Below, piece by piece: positions 35,552 through 45,273 of a stretch of DNA of 64,000 nt; position 1 is the first letter of the stretch; each line of letters opens with the position of its first letter. The stretch spans positions 992,001 to 1,056,000 of the forward strand of contig JALGAS010000003.1 of the NCBI GenBank assembly GCA_023078685.1, written 5' to 3'. The notes under the pieces were generated by a model that saw nothing but the letters and a program-made list of their open reading frames with translations, had not been told where the DNA came from and did no database searches. Source of the DNA: Neopestalotiopsis rosae (Eukaryota > Ascomycota > Sordariomycetes > Amphisphaeriales > Sporocadaceae). The position numbers were made by a program, and so were the translations under genes.

Positions 35552-37705
35552 AATGAAGATTGCTTTTATGGCTATCTCATCTGACTGCATATGCGTCCCT
35601 TGTCGACTTTACCACAGTCCTTGAAGTCTCGTTCACTTCTTTGCTGCTATTTTTCAAACCGGCGAGGGGATTGTGGTTTACAGGTTGCTTGGCACAGTTG
35701 GTCAACATGGTCGCTAATGTGGGCTCAGCCTTTATGCCAACGACGAGCGAGTCATGCAACCTTCCATACTACTCAAGCCTCAGCTCTCTGGTTGCTTCGG
35801 ATCCTGTTTTTCAGTATCTGTGCACCGCACAATTTCATATAACTGCGCCCACGATAACAACTAGTGAGGGACTCCCAACCTATGCTTCGATTCTGAGTAT
35901 CGCCGACAAAATGGAGCCGCCGCTTCTTGCGGTGTGATATCTATCCGCCTAATCATGGGTGAATGTTGTTGTGAAGCTACCTTGGTTCTGGATATTGTCC
36001 AACAGCAAATTCGATTACTGACGATTTTATAGCAACCTTTCCCGGTATAAGCGCGACCGTGACTATCACAGCCACAATGACAACGACGACCACGCCGGTC
36101 TTTATGATCACAGGTGAGCATTCGAGCAATAAATAACCATTGAGTAGTCCATTTGTCGTTAGGTTCAAACATACAGCAATCCGCGTGTTCTTGCTTACTC
36201 AAAGCTAACCGACCTGCTCAATTATAGATGAAGACGCGACTTTCGTGACCAAAACAGCCGTACCGGCCATTACAACTATCACCGTTACCGAAACCTCAAC
36301 AGAGACAGTAAGTTACAGCTTTTTGAATAGGGGCCACACAGACTACATCATTCACCTTCATCCCCGACCCACTACGCCAGCCATCGTTGCACAAAATTAG
36401 TAGAATGCTTGGCCAATGCTCATACTTACGATTTATTCTGACAGGATATCAATACAACAACGAACACAGCGACAGCGACAGCAACTGTAACGGGCATGAC
36501 CAAAACGACAACTGTTTGCTCCTCAGGACGGCCTGTAATGAAGAAGCGAGACTATGGCGATGCGACCTGCCACGGTGGCAAGGCATCACGCACTCGCCCG
36601 TCTGAGCATGTACCAACTACGGACCATCAGATTGGATCCAGTCCTGATTTCGGGTTTGATCCGAGTGACGGATATCATACCCCTAGTCGTGACAGTGGTT
36701 ACCACTTGGGCAAAGTCGACTCGAACTTTTCAGAATTTGGAGCAGCACAGGGCAAAGAACAGGTTCCAGTGAATTCTGCATATGATGGAAGTCATAATGG
36801 CCATGATGCAGCAGACAGCTCTCCATACAATAAAGATGGTGGACACGAGCCGGGATATGACTCGTCCTACGCAGCTGCTGGCGGCCCAAACCATTATGAG
36901 CCATGGCATAGCACCACGACAACAGGGATCTTTGCATCCTCTATTACTGATACATATACGAAAGAGCCAATCTTGGATCCGACTCTCTGCAACTGCATTG
37001 CATCTACGATTACGCATACTCGACTCGAACTTGGCCCTATCTCGACAGAAATAAGCACAAGTTTTGTCATTATAACAGCCAGCACCTCAATCTTTACTAC
37101 GACCACAACAATCACGGGCACAACGACTCAGACGCCGACTACATCAGTCACCGAAAGCACCACGGTCATCGCGAAAACCATCACTACTACGACAGCTGCA
37201 ACCACGACCACGACCACATCCATCTCCACTGCACCAATGGCTGTAACCGCCACCGCCGCTGATGGGACTACCTACAACGGCTCAGCACCAGTCAGTACTG
37301 ATTTAATGTTACCTGAGCCTTCTTTTCTTCTCAAGTACCTTCGACTATGAATGCGCATGCGACACGGTGACAGCCAATTAGCGCTCTAAATACTGACTGA
37401 TATACGATGACTAGGGCGGTGACGGCTGCGGGTGCATGTTTGCCGTTCAATGCGGCATCACAGTTCCATTTTTCCGCTACGAATTCATCGATAATAACGC
37501 CCACGACTATCTCGCATGCATCGATACTTGCAACCATTTCCGGAATTGCGATCAGGCAGGATTTGACGTGATCAACCGTGTGTGCTATATCATGGGCAGT
37601 GTTCTGGGAGGTACGACAGACCCCGGAACGACGTCTTTCTTTGGAAATGCTGCTCTCAAGCTCAGTGATACGTGCACTTCAACCACTAGCGGGCAGTGTT
37701 TCTAG
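35552..37705 (+). CDS. Thr-rich mucin-like secreted protein with C-terminal PAN-like Cys domain
   Basis: The gene is made of several small exons. An N-terminal region (around 35552-35934) has an uncertain start, with candidate ATG at 35552 or 35708. Short Thr-rich exons follow at about 36030-36110 and 36230-36307. A large exon at about 36447-37300 has TTTTT-type runs, a KKRDYGDATC phrase, a Gly/Asp/Tyr/His-rich middle and another Thr/Ser block. The last exon (about 37413-37705) has a compact Cys domain (GCGCMFAVQCG, LACIDTCNHFRNC, VINRVCYIM) like fungal PAN/Apple modules. This is a usual layout for O-glycosylated cell-wall or secreted proteins. Not obviously connected to the clusters. Confidence 0.6.
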
Positions 37706-37883
37706 TGGTTCTGAAAACCTAATTTGTAAAAATCGTTCAATGTAAAGATATATGTTTCAACATGAAAAGTATTCTCGAACTCTTGAGGCCTCTTCATGAT
37801 TCGATGCACCATGTCAGAGGGCGGAGTTCTTGAGTAACTTATCTCGTTTGGGAGATTCAGTTCACACCCGGCAAGAATGAGCG

Positions 37884-38827
37884 TCACTTGCTGCCATATT
37901 TCAAAGTTGAAACCATGTGCACGCAGCATAACCCCACCCACACCATGAGCAACAGCGCCGTGGAGAAGCCAATAAACGCAATCACAAAGAGGCAGATGCC
38001 CTGCGACATGTGCTGGAAGCTGGCGCTGCCGTTCATGGCGTCGGTCGCCAGCCCCACCTGCAGCGCCGAGAGGATGGTGGACAGGTACAAGAAGGCCACG
38101 AGGAGCCAGGCAAAGTTCTTTTGAAAGAAGATGGCCTTCCAGGTCGAGTTGGACATGTAGCCGTGCAGCAGGCTCTGAAAGGACATGCTGCTCGGCATGA
38201 CGCGGCTCAGTTTCGTCAGGCGCGACAGGCGCAGCTCACCGTACCGGTAGCGCATGCTGGTTGTCTCCTCCTTCGAGTTTTGGATAAACGTCAAGATGTC
38301 ATCCATGAGATTGCGCCACTGGTCCCAGGTGATGCCTTCCGGGAGGAGGCCGGCTTGTGTCGCGACCTTGTAATCGCTCTTGTATGATACCAACCAGCCG
38401 TAGGAGAGCAGCAGTCCGCATGCAGATTGGTACAATTCAGGGTAAGGACATATTTCATTCTCCCAAAAGGTGTAGCACAGGAGATACTCTGGTATCGGCT
38501 TCAGAAACATTGAGTTCTGATGCCAGACTAGATGCTCATCGGCGGACTCTGTAATCACTATTTTTCGGCTCATCTGCACTTGGCGGTGCAGCGGCCGAGC
38601 TGGCCTTGGAAGGCCAGCCAGCCACAAATGTTCATGGAGTCGGTCGAGCTTGGGTGTCCGTAATTCAGTGTCAAGACATTCACGTCGTTGATGCGCTGGA
38701 TGAAGGAGTGCCGGCCCGGAACGGATCCGGAGCGGCAGAGAGGCCGAAGAGAGCGGGGAATTATGAGGTGAAAATGGCGGGGTTTGTCGCCTTTGGGGCT
38801 CCAACGAACTTGTCGAGTGCTAATCAA
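37884..38827 (-). pseudogene. DUF6601-like membrane protein gene with a frameshift
   Basis: The first part reads FHLIIPRSLRPLC...VNVLTLNYGHP in one frame. The matching continuation KLDRLHEHLWLAGLPRPARPLH then MSRKIVITE appears one frame over; the switch falls at about 38651-38660 and looks like one missing base. The remainder is intact, with HLVWHQNSMFLKPIPEYLL, YRYGELRLSRLTKL and two C-terminal membrane helices near 37890-38110. No ATG start is visible upstream of the first part. This fits the widespread fungal DUF6601 family (assignment from memory of the family pattern). The gene is either dead or has a sequencing error. Confidence 0.55.
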
Positions 38828-39445
38828 CGTGCGCTGTTAGCTTTCGATGAACCGCTAGCGTCTGATTGCACTATAGAATCCAAACTTACGAACGGCAGCA
38901 TCGTGTTGGAACTGTCGGCAGAATACATTGGACTACTGTTGCATGAGTGAACGGTTCACGATACGTCGTGCGACTTGAATGAGGGAAATTTTTTTGATTA
39001 AAAATATTGAATTGGTCGATTGGTCGCGGTTAAGGCGGACCACGATAACTGGCAGTGCTTCTGCCAAGTTGCCTCGGGCTATGCATCAGGGCCCAATCGT
39101 GAGTGCAGGCGGTGATTCTTGCATCATTAGCTTGGTCCACAGTTTGCCTCGCAGTTCGCCCAGGACAAAGGGACCATGATAAGGAGGGGATACAGCCTCA
39201 AAAATAATGATCATGATGAAGCTGGACCCGCGAATTCTGGGGATCGGCGAGGAAAACCAGACTCGCTAATTGAGGATAAATCTGCGCCCGGTCCTACATG
39301 GCAACTTGACCAGAAATTCGGATCTTGACCAATACAATTGCACTTTGGATAATTTCGATACATGCGTTCAACTTGTCGGGATCTATGTATGCGGATATGA
39401 TAAAGAGCTGAAATTGAAAAATTTCGACCAACAAATAATTGACCG
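38828..39445. other. Intergenic, no gene seen
   Basis: Spacer between the DUF6601-like gene and the 3' end of SnoaL-like gene 1. No recognisable element. Confidence 0.4.
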
Positions 39446-40002
39446 TCACGTTGACGACATTGCCTTTGCCCAAGGGCTGCTATCCTGTATGCAATTGTTA
39501 GTTATGGGCCTCACATGTATAGCTTGTTGACATACCCCCCAAACTTGGTAAAGATTTGCTTGGGGCTCTTCGCCCGTCAGCTTTTCGAAAACGATACGAG
39601 CGATAAACTCGGCGTCAACCTGCTTGCCATTCTTGAAGTCCACAATGAGTCTGCCGACGAGCATTATATCGGTGTAAGTACTGATTGCAGTATAAACTCG
39701 AAGGATTTCATGATTGCGACGGTTGATGTTGTCCCATGCTGTCTTACGACTGTTCATGATAGCTAAATTGAATTGATTAATCGAGCCGGGTATTGTGCAC
39801 GTCAAGGATAGGCTGTACCTTCAGTCCCCTCAGATTTTCCATGTAGGCCGTATACGATTGCGTCTTTGGTGTATAAGGAAGCAAGCACGGCTCCTGACTC
39901 GGGATCTTTGGAGTCCACTGTAGCAAAGAGCTTTGCGAGCCAAGACTTTATGTTCTCGGGGGTAGCCAGATCAACTGGCCAAATGGTGTTGTTTAGTGCC
40001 AT
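39446..40002 (-). CDS. SnoaL-like (NTF2-fold) small protein 1
   Basis: ATG at 40002 (MALNNTIWPVDLATPEN). Intron at about 39774-39831 joins GTEG to AIMNSRKTAWDNINRR. The central block HEILRVYTAISTYTDIMLVGRLIVDFKNGKQVDAEFIARIVFE is an alternating beta-sheet pattern of the NTF2/SnoaL fold. A second possible intron near 39487-39536 leads to DSSPWAKAMSST; it is phase-neutral and could be retained. About 150 residues, complete. Members of the fold in fungal clusters act as isomerases, cyclases or dehydratases. It is divergent from the DUF3237 gene. No pairwise identity to SnoaL-like protein 2 is obvious beyond the fold. Confidence 0.7.
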
Positions 40003-40342
40003 GAGTATCGTATGAACAAGAATAAAATAGCTTCGGTACTTAGAGGTGTGGAGCTGAAGTGATATGTCACGCAGTCTGATCATGGTTTGTAGCTTACACT
40101 CCAGTAAACGGCTCTCTATATCTTACGTCGAACTTGAATCTGAATCGGGCAAAGCTCCGTATCCAAGCTCCGGATTCTATGCATAGGTCCATGGAAGGCG
40201 GGAAAGCCCGGGCCGGGTTTGCATTTGCGCGTACTGTATAATAAACCTCCATCAAACTCAGGTCACATAATTTGTCATATGGAATGCTCAAGCGTCTACA
40301 TGCAGCCAATATTACGCCCCATTTGTTACTCGATCTGACAAC

Positions 40343-41024
40343 ATGGCACATGTAGCCTCTCCATCACTCGAACCGGCGTTCACTGCCCGCTTGTACCCCG
40401 CGCCCGGCTTCAAGATAGGTAACACAACCGATGCATTATAACACATTCGATTAGGCAACGAGTTTATTGACTATCCTTCACTAGGTGCCACTTCCAGTGA
40501 GGAGATTGTGGTGAGTTTTGTACAATCTGCCTACATTTCTGTGGATTTTCATTGACTTTGGGCTCCAACATGACAGCCCATCGCATCTGGAAAGGTAATT
40601 AGTGAACCACAGTTCGCTATCCCCTTAGACGCCGAGATAGTCTTTGGGTCAGACCATGTCAGCATCAATGCTGCCCAGTCACATGCCCAGATCAACGTGA
40701 AAGCTGTTTTAAAGTAGGTCGCATTTCTCGAAAATAAAACCTATTCATGACTGACACGATTTATGTAGGAACAAAGACGGTGGCCTGATCATATATGCCT
40801 ACCGTGGAATCATTGCAATAGATGCTGCTTTCCTGGCAATCTTTACCGGGGCGCCAGATGCAAAGACGACAAATTTTGGTAATGCCGTGTCGCATGTCAC
40901 GTTCAAAGCAGGCCAGGGGCCGTTACAAGAGCTAGACAACAATCTGTTTGTTGGTAGTGCACGTTTTGTGGTCGAAAGTGGAGGATTTCACATAGAGACA
41001 AAAGTGAGTCGCGTCATTGGTTGA
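40343..41024 (+). CDS. DUF3237-family small protein
   Basis: Each exon is short, so no long frame marks this gene. ATG at 40343 gives MAHVASPSLEPAFTARLYPAPGFKIG; three introns (about 40421-40486, 40512-40575, 40715-40768) join GATSSEEIV, PIASGKVISEPQFAIPLDAEIVFGSDHV, and NKDGGLIIYAYRGIIAID in frame to a stop at 41022-41024. The order L.P.F near the start, a PI.GG-like PIASG, then a DGGLIIY.YRG strand is the DUF3237 pattern. About 165 residues. DUF3237 proteins are small beta-barrels of uncertain function. It sits between SnoaL-like gene 1 and the AveC-like gene, so it may serve the same step. Confidence 0.65.
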
Positions 41025-41500
41025 AGCGCCTTTCTGGGGAAGTCCAAGAGTAAGATACGGTATACCTCGACATTGATACTGTCCGAAGGTTTGTCCTGGG
41101 GACGAAGCCAACTTCGGCCAAATTATCTACGATTGGCTTGCCGCTTCTTCCGTATGCGCAGATCCGCTTCCCCATGGGGTAGAATGCTTTACCCCAATCA
41201 AAGTCGGCGCCGAACTGCCATGAATGGACGGGGCGAGCTTATATCCCTGCATGTACTACCACTCTCCGGGACTTGGAAAGTGAATAAATATTGTTCCCGC
41301 GGCATGACTTGCAATCAGTTCCGGAAAGGGCTTGACCAATGGACCAGAAGAGCGATTTCCGGGCCTAGCTTTGATGGTAACCACTGTGAAATAGCTAGAT
41401 CACTACAAAAGACGACATCCAGTCGATATTATATTGCATTGTCCACAATGAATGCAGTAGCCATTGCATGAATTTCGTTTTCCCTAGGAATTAATACGTC
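41025..41500. promoter_or_regulatory. Promoter region of the AveC-like gene
   Basis: It contains a perfect TTCCGGAA palindrome at 41319-41326 and a TTTCCGGG at about 41356. Related CCGGAA elements recur upstream of FMO1/Zn2Cys6 factor 2, P450-3/membrane protein and VOC genes. Confidence 0.4.
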
Positions 41501-42559
41501 ATGTCGAACTACACGCGTCAGCAAGAGATCTCTTACAATGAGGCGAGCCGTCTACTCCCAGATCATGTTAACTCCCAGAAGTTGAATGAGCGTAGGCCAG
41601 ACGGCACGGCCTCAGCAATGAGCGTCTTTGGGCTCGGCTTTACACTCATGTGGATCCAGGCCCTCATCCGCTGGTTCGCATCATCCACCGAGTTTGTCCC
41701 GGCTCCCATCCAAGGCCCCGATGTGATTGAACCGTGGAGACTAGTGTGCCTACGCATATTCGAAGCCCTCAGTGTCGGATTCCTCCTTGCCCATATCTGG
41801 TTCTGCCTCCTCGTCCCAGCGTTCCCATATCTCAAGCACTTCCGGCCCAGCGACGAGCCTCGCCGTTTCACTCTCGACGGCCGCCACGTTGTGGGTGGCT
41901 TGATAGCACTATGTGCCGATGGCTTCCTCAATTGCCAGCAGTACATTTTCATGTGGAACTCCAACAGCATAAACAGAGGAGTCTGGGCCAAATTCCTCCC
42001 ATTTCACAACCACGAGTCGTCGAGCCGCTATGCCGAAAGCCTCCTCTGGGGTCCGCCCATGTACGTGTACTTCTGCGCAGGTTTCGGTATCCTCGGCACC
42101 GCGATGGCAACGCGTGTCAGAAAACGACTGCCTCAGCTGACCAATGCCGGCCTCTTCACCATTGTGTGGTGCATCGAGTTAGTGCTGGACTTTATCATTG
42201 AGAACCTGGCCATTCGCATCACGCATGGCTATGGCTACGCCAAGACGTACAGGCCTCTCACGCTCTTCCCGGAAAAGGTCTACCAGTTTCCTATCTATGA
42301 ATCCATCTTTGTAGCTAGTCTCGGCTGCATATTCACCGCCATGAGAATGAAGGCGATTGAGAATGGCAGGTCTCCTGTTGAGGCCGGCTATGAACATTGG
42401 CCGTTGCGTCTCCAAAACGCCATAAGATCCTTTGCCGTCATCGGTTTTTGCGCGGCATCTGTTCTTTTTCTCTATCATCTTCCCTTGAATTGGTTGGGAT
42501 TGATCGGAGATTGCCATGCCAATATGCCAAGTTATATGAGGCCAGGACCTGTTGAATAG
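41501..42559 (+). CDS. AveC-like integral membrane protein (spirocyclase-type family)
   Basis: An intronless 352-residue protein. After a hydrophilic N-terminus, roughly eight hydrophobic segments begin at FGLGFTLMWIQALIRWF. Between them are conserved-looking polar/aromatic phrases: DGFLNCQQYIFMWNSNSINRGVWAKFLPFHN, WGPPMYVYF, and LVLDFIIENLAIRITHGYGY. The pattern (paired membrane helices, a YxxxNSxxxNxGxW-like loop, a following P-x-Y helix) matches my memory of the bacterial AveC-like family (PF17198), whose namesake forms the spiroketal of avermectins. Assignment is by pattern, not alignment. Such a protein in an ascomycete cluster is unusual. It probably sits in the ER membrane and may cyclise or dehydrate a pathway intermediate (inference). 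Confidence 0.6.
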   Translation: MSNYTRQQEISYNEASRLLPDHVNSQKLNERRPDGTASAMSVFGLGFTLMWIQALIRWFASSTEFVPAPIQGPDVIEPWRLVCLRIFEALSVGFLLAHIWFCLLVPAFPYLKHFRPSDEPRRFTLDGRHVVGGLIALCADGFLNCQQYIFMWNSNSINRGVWAKFLPFHNHESSSRYAESLLWGPPMYVYFCAGFGILGTAMATRVRKRLPQLTNAGLFTIVWCIELVLDFIIENLAIRITHGYGYAKTYRPLTLFPEKVYQFPIYESIFVASLGCIFTAMRMKAIENGRSPVEAGYEHWPLRLQNAIRSFAVIGFCAASVLFLYHLPLNWLGLIGDCHANMPSYMRPGPVE

Positions 42560-42982
42560 TTGGGCGTTAGACAACCACTTGTGCCGATAATGCCTAATCT
42601 CTTTACCACAGACTCACAATTCTGTGTCGAGAGAGGACTGCCGGATGGAAAAGAGTTATTACATCAAAGTTTTGACTGGTGGAAAACAGCTGAGTATAAT
42701 GTTTGATTAATCATCACGTGAATTAATGAGGGGGGAAACGTGAAATGGACAGCTTGAGGGAAAGTCCTCAGCCATCAAATATTAACCAAAAAAAAAAAGA
42801 CAAAAAAAGAAAAGGTGGGAGAGAAGGGTCGTAAGGCGGTACTGAGTATGTTATAGCAGGCAAATTTACAGCATTGTTAATATCTGCACTAACATAAAAT
42901 GATATGAGTATTCTAAGGTCACTGATAACTGAATTTTTGAAAAGAAAGAAGGAAAGAAAGCAAAGTCGAGAACTGATGAATC

Positions 42983-44526
42983 TCAATCTCGAGTCTGGTA
43001 AAACTCAGTCGCCACAGCCTTTCCCTCATGTGACAACATTTCTTCAATACTCCAGTCCTTATGAACGTGCCCGGGCGGCACATTGGTAGATGTGAAAGGT
43101 TTGCCCTTCTCTAAATAGGACTTGACTTCCTCGAATTTCTCTTCGGCATACTCGGAGGCATCCGAGCCCAGTAACCACTCAGGCTGGGGAAACTTGAGCA
43201 TATCAGGGTTGGCAGCAACGGCTTCCCAGTCCGTCTGATGCCACACATGCCTCGTTTCCCATCCCATCCTCTGGGTCAGACTAGTTCGTTCATATCTGTG
43301 CCCTGTTAGCTGCTATGAATAAATACAGAGATTTTAAGAAACGCACCTGAGCTTTTGATAGGCTCGGAAAGCAAGTGGGATATCTTCTTTTCGCGCACCG
43401 GTCTTTTGCAGAAGACTTGCGATGCACGCACCGTCCTCAATAGCCTGCGCAGCACCTGTTCCTGATGTTGCGAGATGCGGATGGGCAGCATCGCCAACGA
43501 TGCATATGCGACCACCTGGAGAGACCCACTGGGGAACAGGGTCCCTCCATAGGAGTTTATGGTCAATGAGGCACTCTGGTGTGATGCTTTGTATAATGTG
43601 TCGTAGCTGCTCGTCCCAGCCCTCCACGCATGCTAACATGTCCTCGACTTCTCCTTTGACATGCCAGTCTTCAGAGATGTCTGACTGGTCCTTTTTGGGT
43701 TTAGCATATATCCACAGCTTGAAATTCAAATAGACTTTGGCTTACTTTGTGAGTGACAAAGCAGGTGGCCGCATTAGCTGCCTTGTTAGTAGTCAAGATC
43801 GCATGCGTATCTTTCGCGATCCATATTTTGAAGAGGTCTTTCTCTGATGTCGCAATAGTTTCTGTGATGGGATACTGTCTCAGCAGGTCAAGAGAAAACC
43901 ATGATCTGTAGACGGCGAATCCACTCTTCTTCGCTTTGTCATCCACGCCAAGGATATGGCATCTTGTTTGGCTGCGTACGCCATCAGCCCCAATAATGGC
44001 GTCGGACTTCCAGGTCTTCCCTCCGGCAATCAGGGTTGCTCCATCATCAGATTCTGTTATCTCAGTCACAGGTGTTCCAAAGTGAACTTGAACTCCAAGA
44101 CTGATTGCGTAATCCATCATTCGCTGCTGCACACCACCTCGGTGGCTATACAAATTCGGATACCCATCGAAACTAGTATGTAGCTGTTGATTCAAGAGAA
44201 CTTTGCCGTTCTGGTTTGAAATCGTCATTGTGTCTGGACAAGCTGACACGTGTGTAATCTCCTGGAGAATATTGCCCCATTTGGCCATGAGACGAGTGGC
44301 ATTGGCCGGTATCTGAATGACATCTCCTGTCAAATGCATTCGTCAGTCACCTTGCTCTTTCGCAAATCACAGCACCATTCTTACCCTGCTTTTTGGTGTC
44401 TGGATACGACTCGAAGATTCTGACGTGAGCACCCCTTGAAGCAAGCTCAATGGCACAAGCCAGCCCTCCGAAGCCAGCACCAATGACGGTGATGCTCAAG
44501 TTCTCAAGTAATCGTTCTTGCGACAT
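42983..44526 (-). CDS. Group A FAD-dependent monooxygenase 1 (salicylate-hydroxylase-like)
   Basis: Start at 44526 (MSQERLLENLS). ITVIGAGFGGLACAIELASRGAHVRIFE is the FAD-binding Rossmann fold with the acidic end of beta-2; DAIIGADGVRSQTR is the DG motif; and GRICIVGDAAHPHLATSGTGAAQAIEDG is the GD motif that binds FAD ribityl. Introns near 44333-44388, about 43690-43746, and 43296-43347 keep frame. The C-terminus (MGWETRHVWHQTD...EFYQTRD) ends at 42983. About 440 residues, full length. The class hydroxylates (and may decarboxylate) aromatic or enol substrates. With the VOC dioxygenase and FAH-family genes it suggests formation of a catechol for ring opening (inference). Confidence 0.92.
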
Positions 44527-45273
44527 TTTGTGTGCAATATTAGTCGTATGCGCTTGGATCTCGTGAACCAATGAGAAGCTGGATAATGAGCAGAAGCACA
44601 GAGTACGGATGGTCAAATCGTGTTGGCTGTTAGCTTCTACTGTGCTATACTTTAACGAAGCGGCGGGATGGTATATTGATCAGCCCGCCGCATCCTTGAC
44701 CTGTAGCGGAGAGATTTTGGCCCTACAAGGCCCTACAAGCACCAATATTCAGTGCAAAGTGCCTATAGTCGTCGATCCCATCTGCCAATCCGAGTTGGTC
44801 TCAAGCCAGCTCAACGTCCTCCCATTTCAACTGTCCGCCCATCTTCACCTGACATCCTGTTGCCCGATTTGACCGGACCCCGGAATCATTGAGTCCCGGA
44901 TTCCAAATCGCGACCGAGAATTGAGGCCGAAGCGACAAGGGCCCCCTGGTTCCCCAGGTTTCCCCAACGTTACCCGCTGAAATGCAGCAGCATTAGACGG
45001 ATCTCCCCCGCAATCGACCACTGCCGAGAAGGCGAAGCTGTCCAGACTTGTCCAATTGCATTGTTCGCGCGCGGGAAGTTGCAGTAGTCCAGCTCTCCGT
45101 CAGTGATTCCAGGCGCGCATTCATTGGAGACACTGAGGTGGCCGCTGTGGGCAGGTTCAGAATGGTCCCCTACACAGTTGGGGAAAATATGGTGATGCGT
45201 GTTTGTTGTTCTTTCTTCCATTTTACTTTGTCTCATATATATCGTTCTTAATCGCTGGTCCTGGTGCGTTTCA
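44527..45273. promoter_or_regulatory. Divergent promoter, monooxygenase 1 / Zn2Cys6 factor 2
   Basis: It holds CCCCGGAATC at about 44878-44887 and TCCCGGATTCC at 44894-44904, two near-copies of a CCGGAWTC element 8 bp apart. A short direct repeat GGCCCTACAA x2 lies near 44719. Confidence 0.4.

Noticed and set aside
42785..42818. A-rich tract as a retroposon tail
   Set aside because: A short A/G-rich stretch without target duplication or retroelement sequence; low complexity only.
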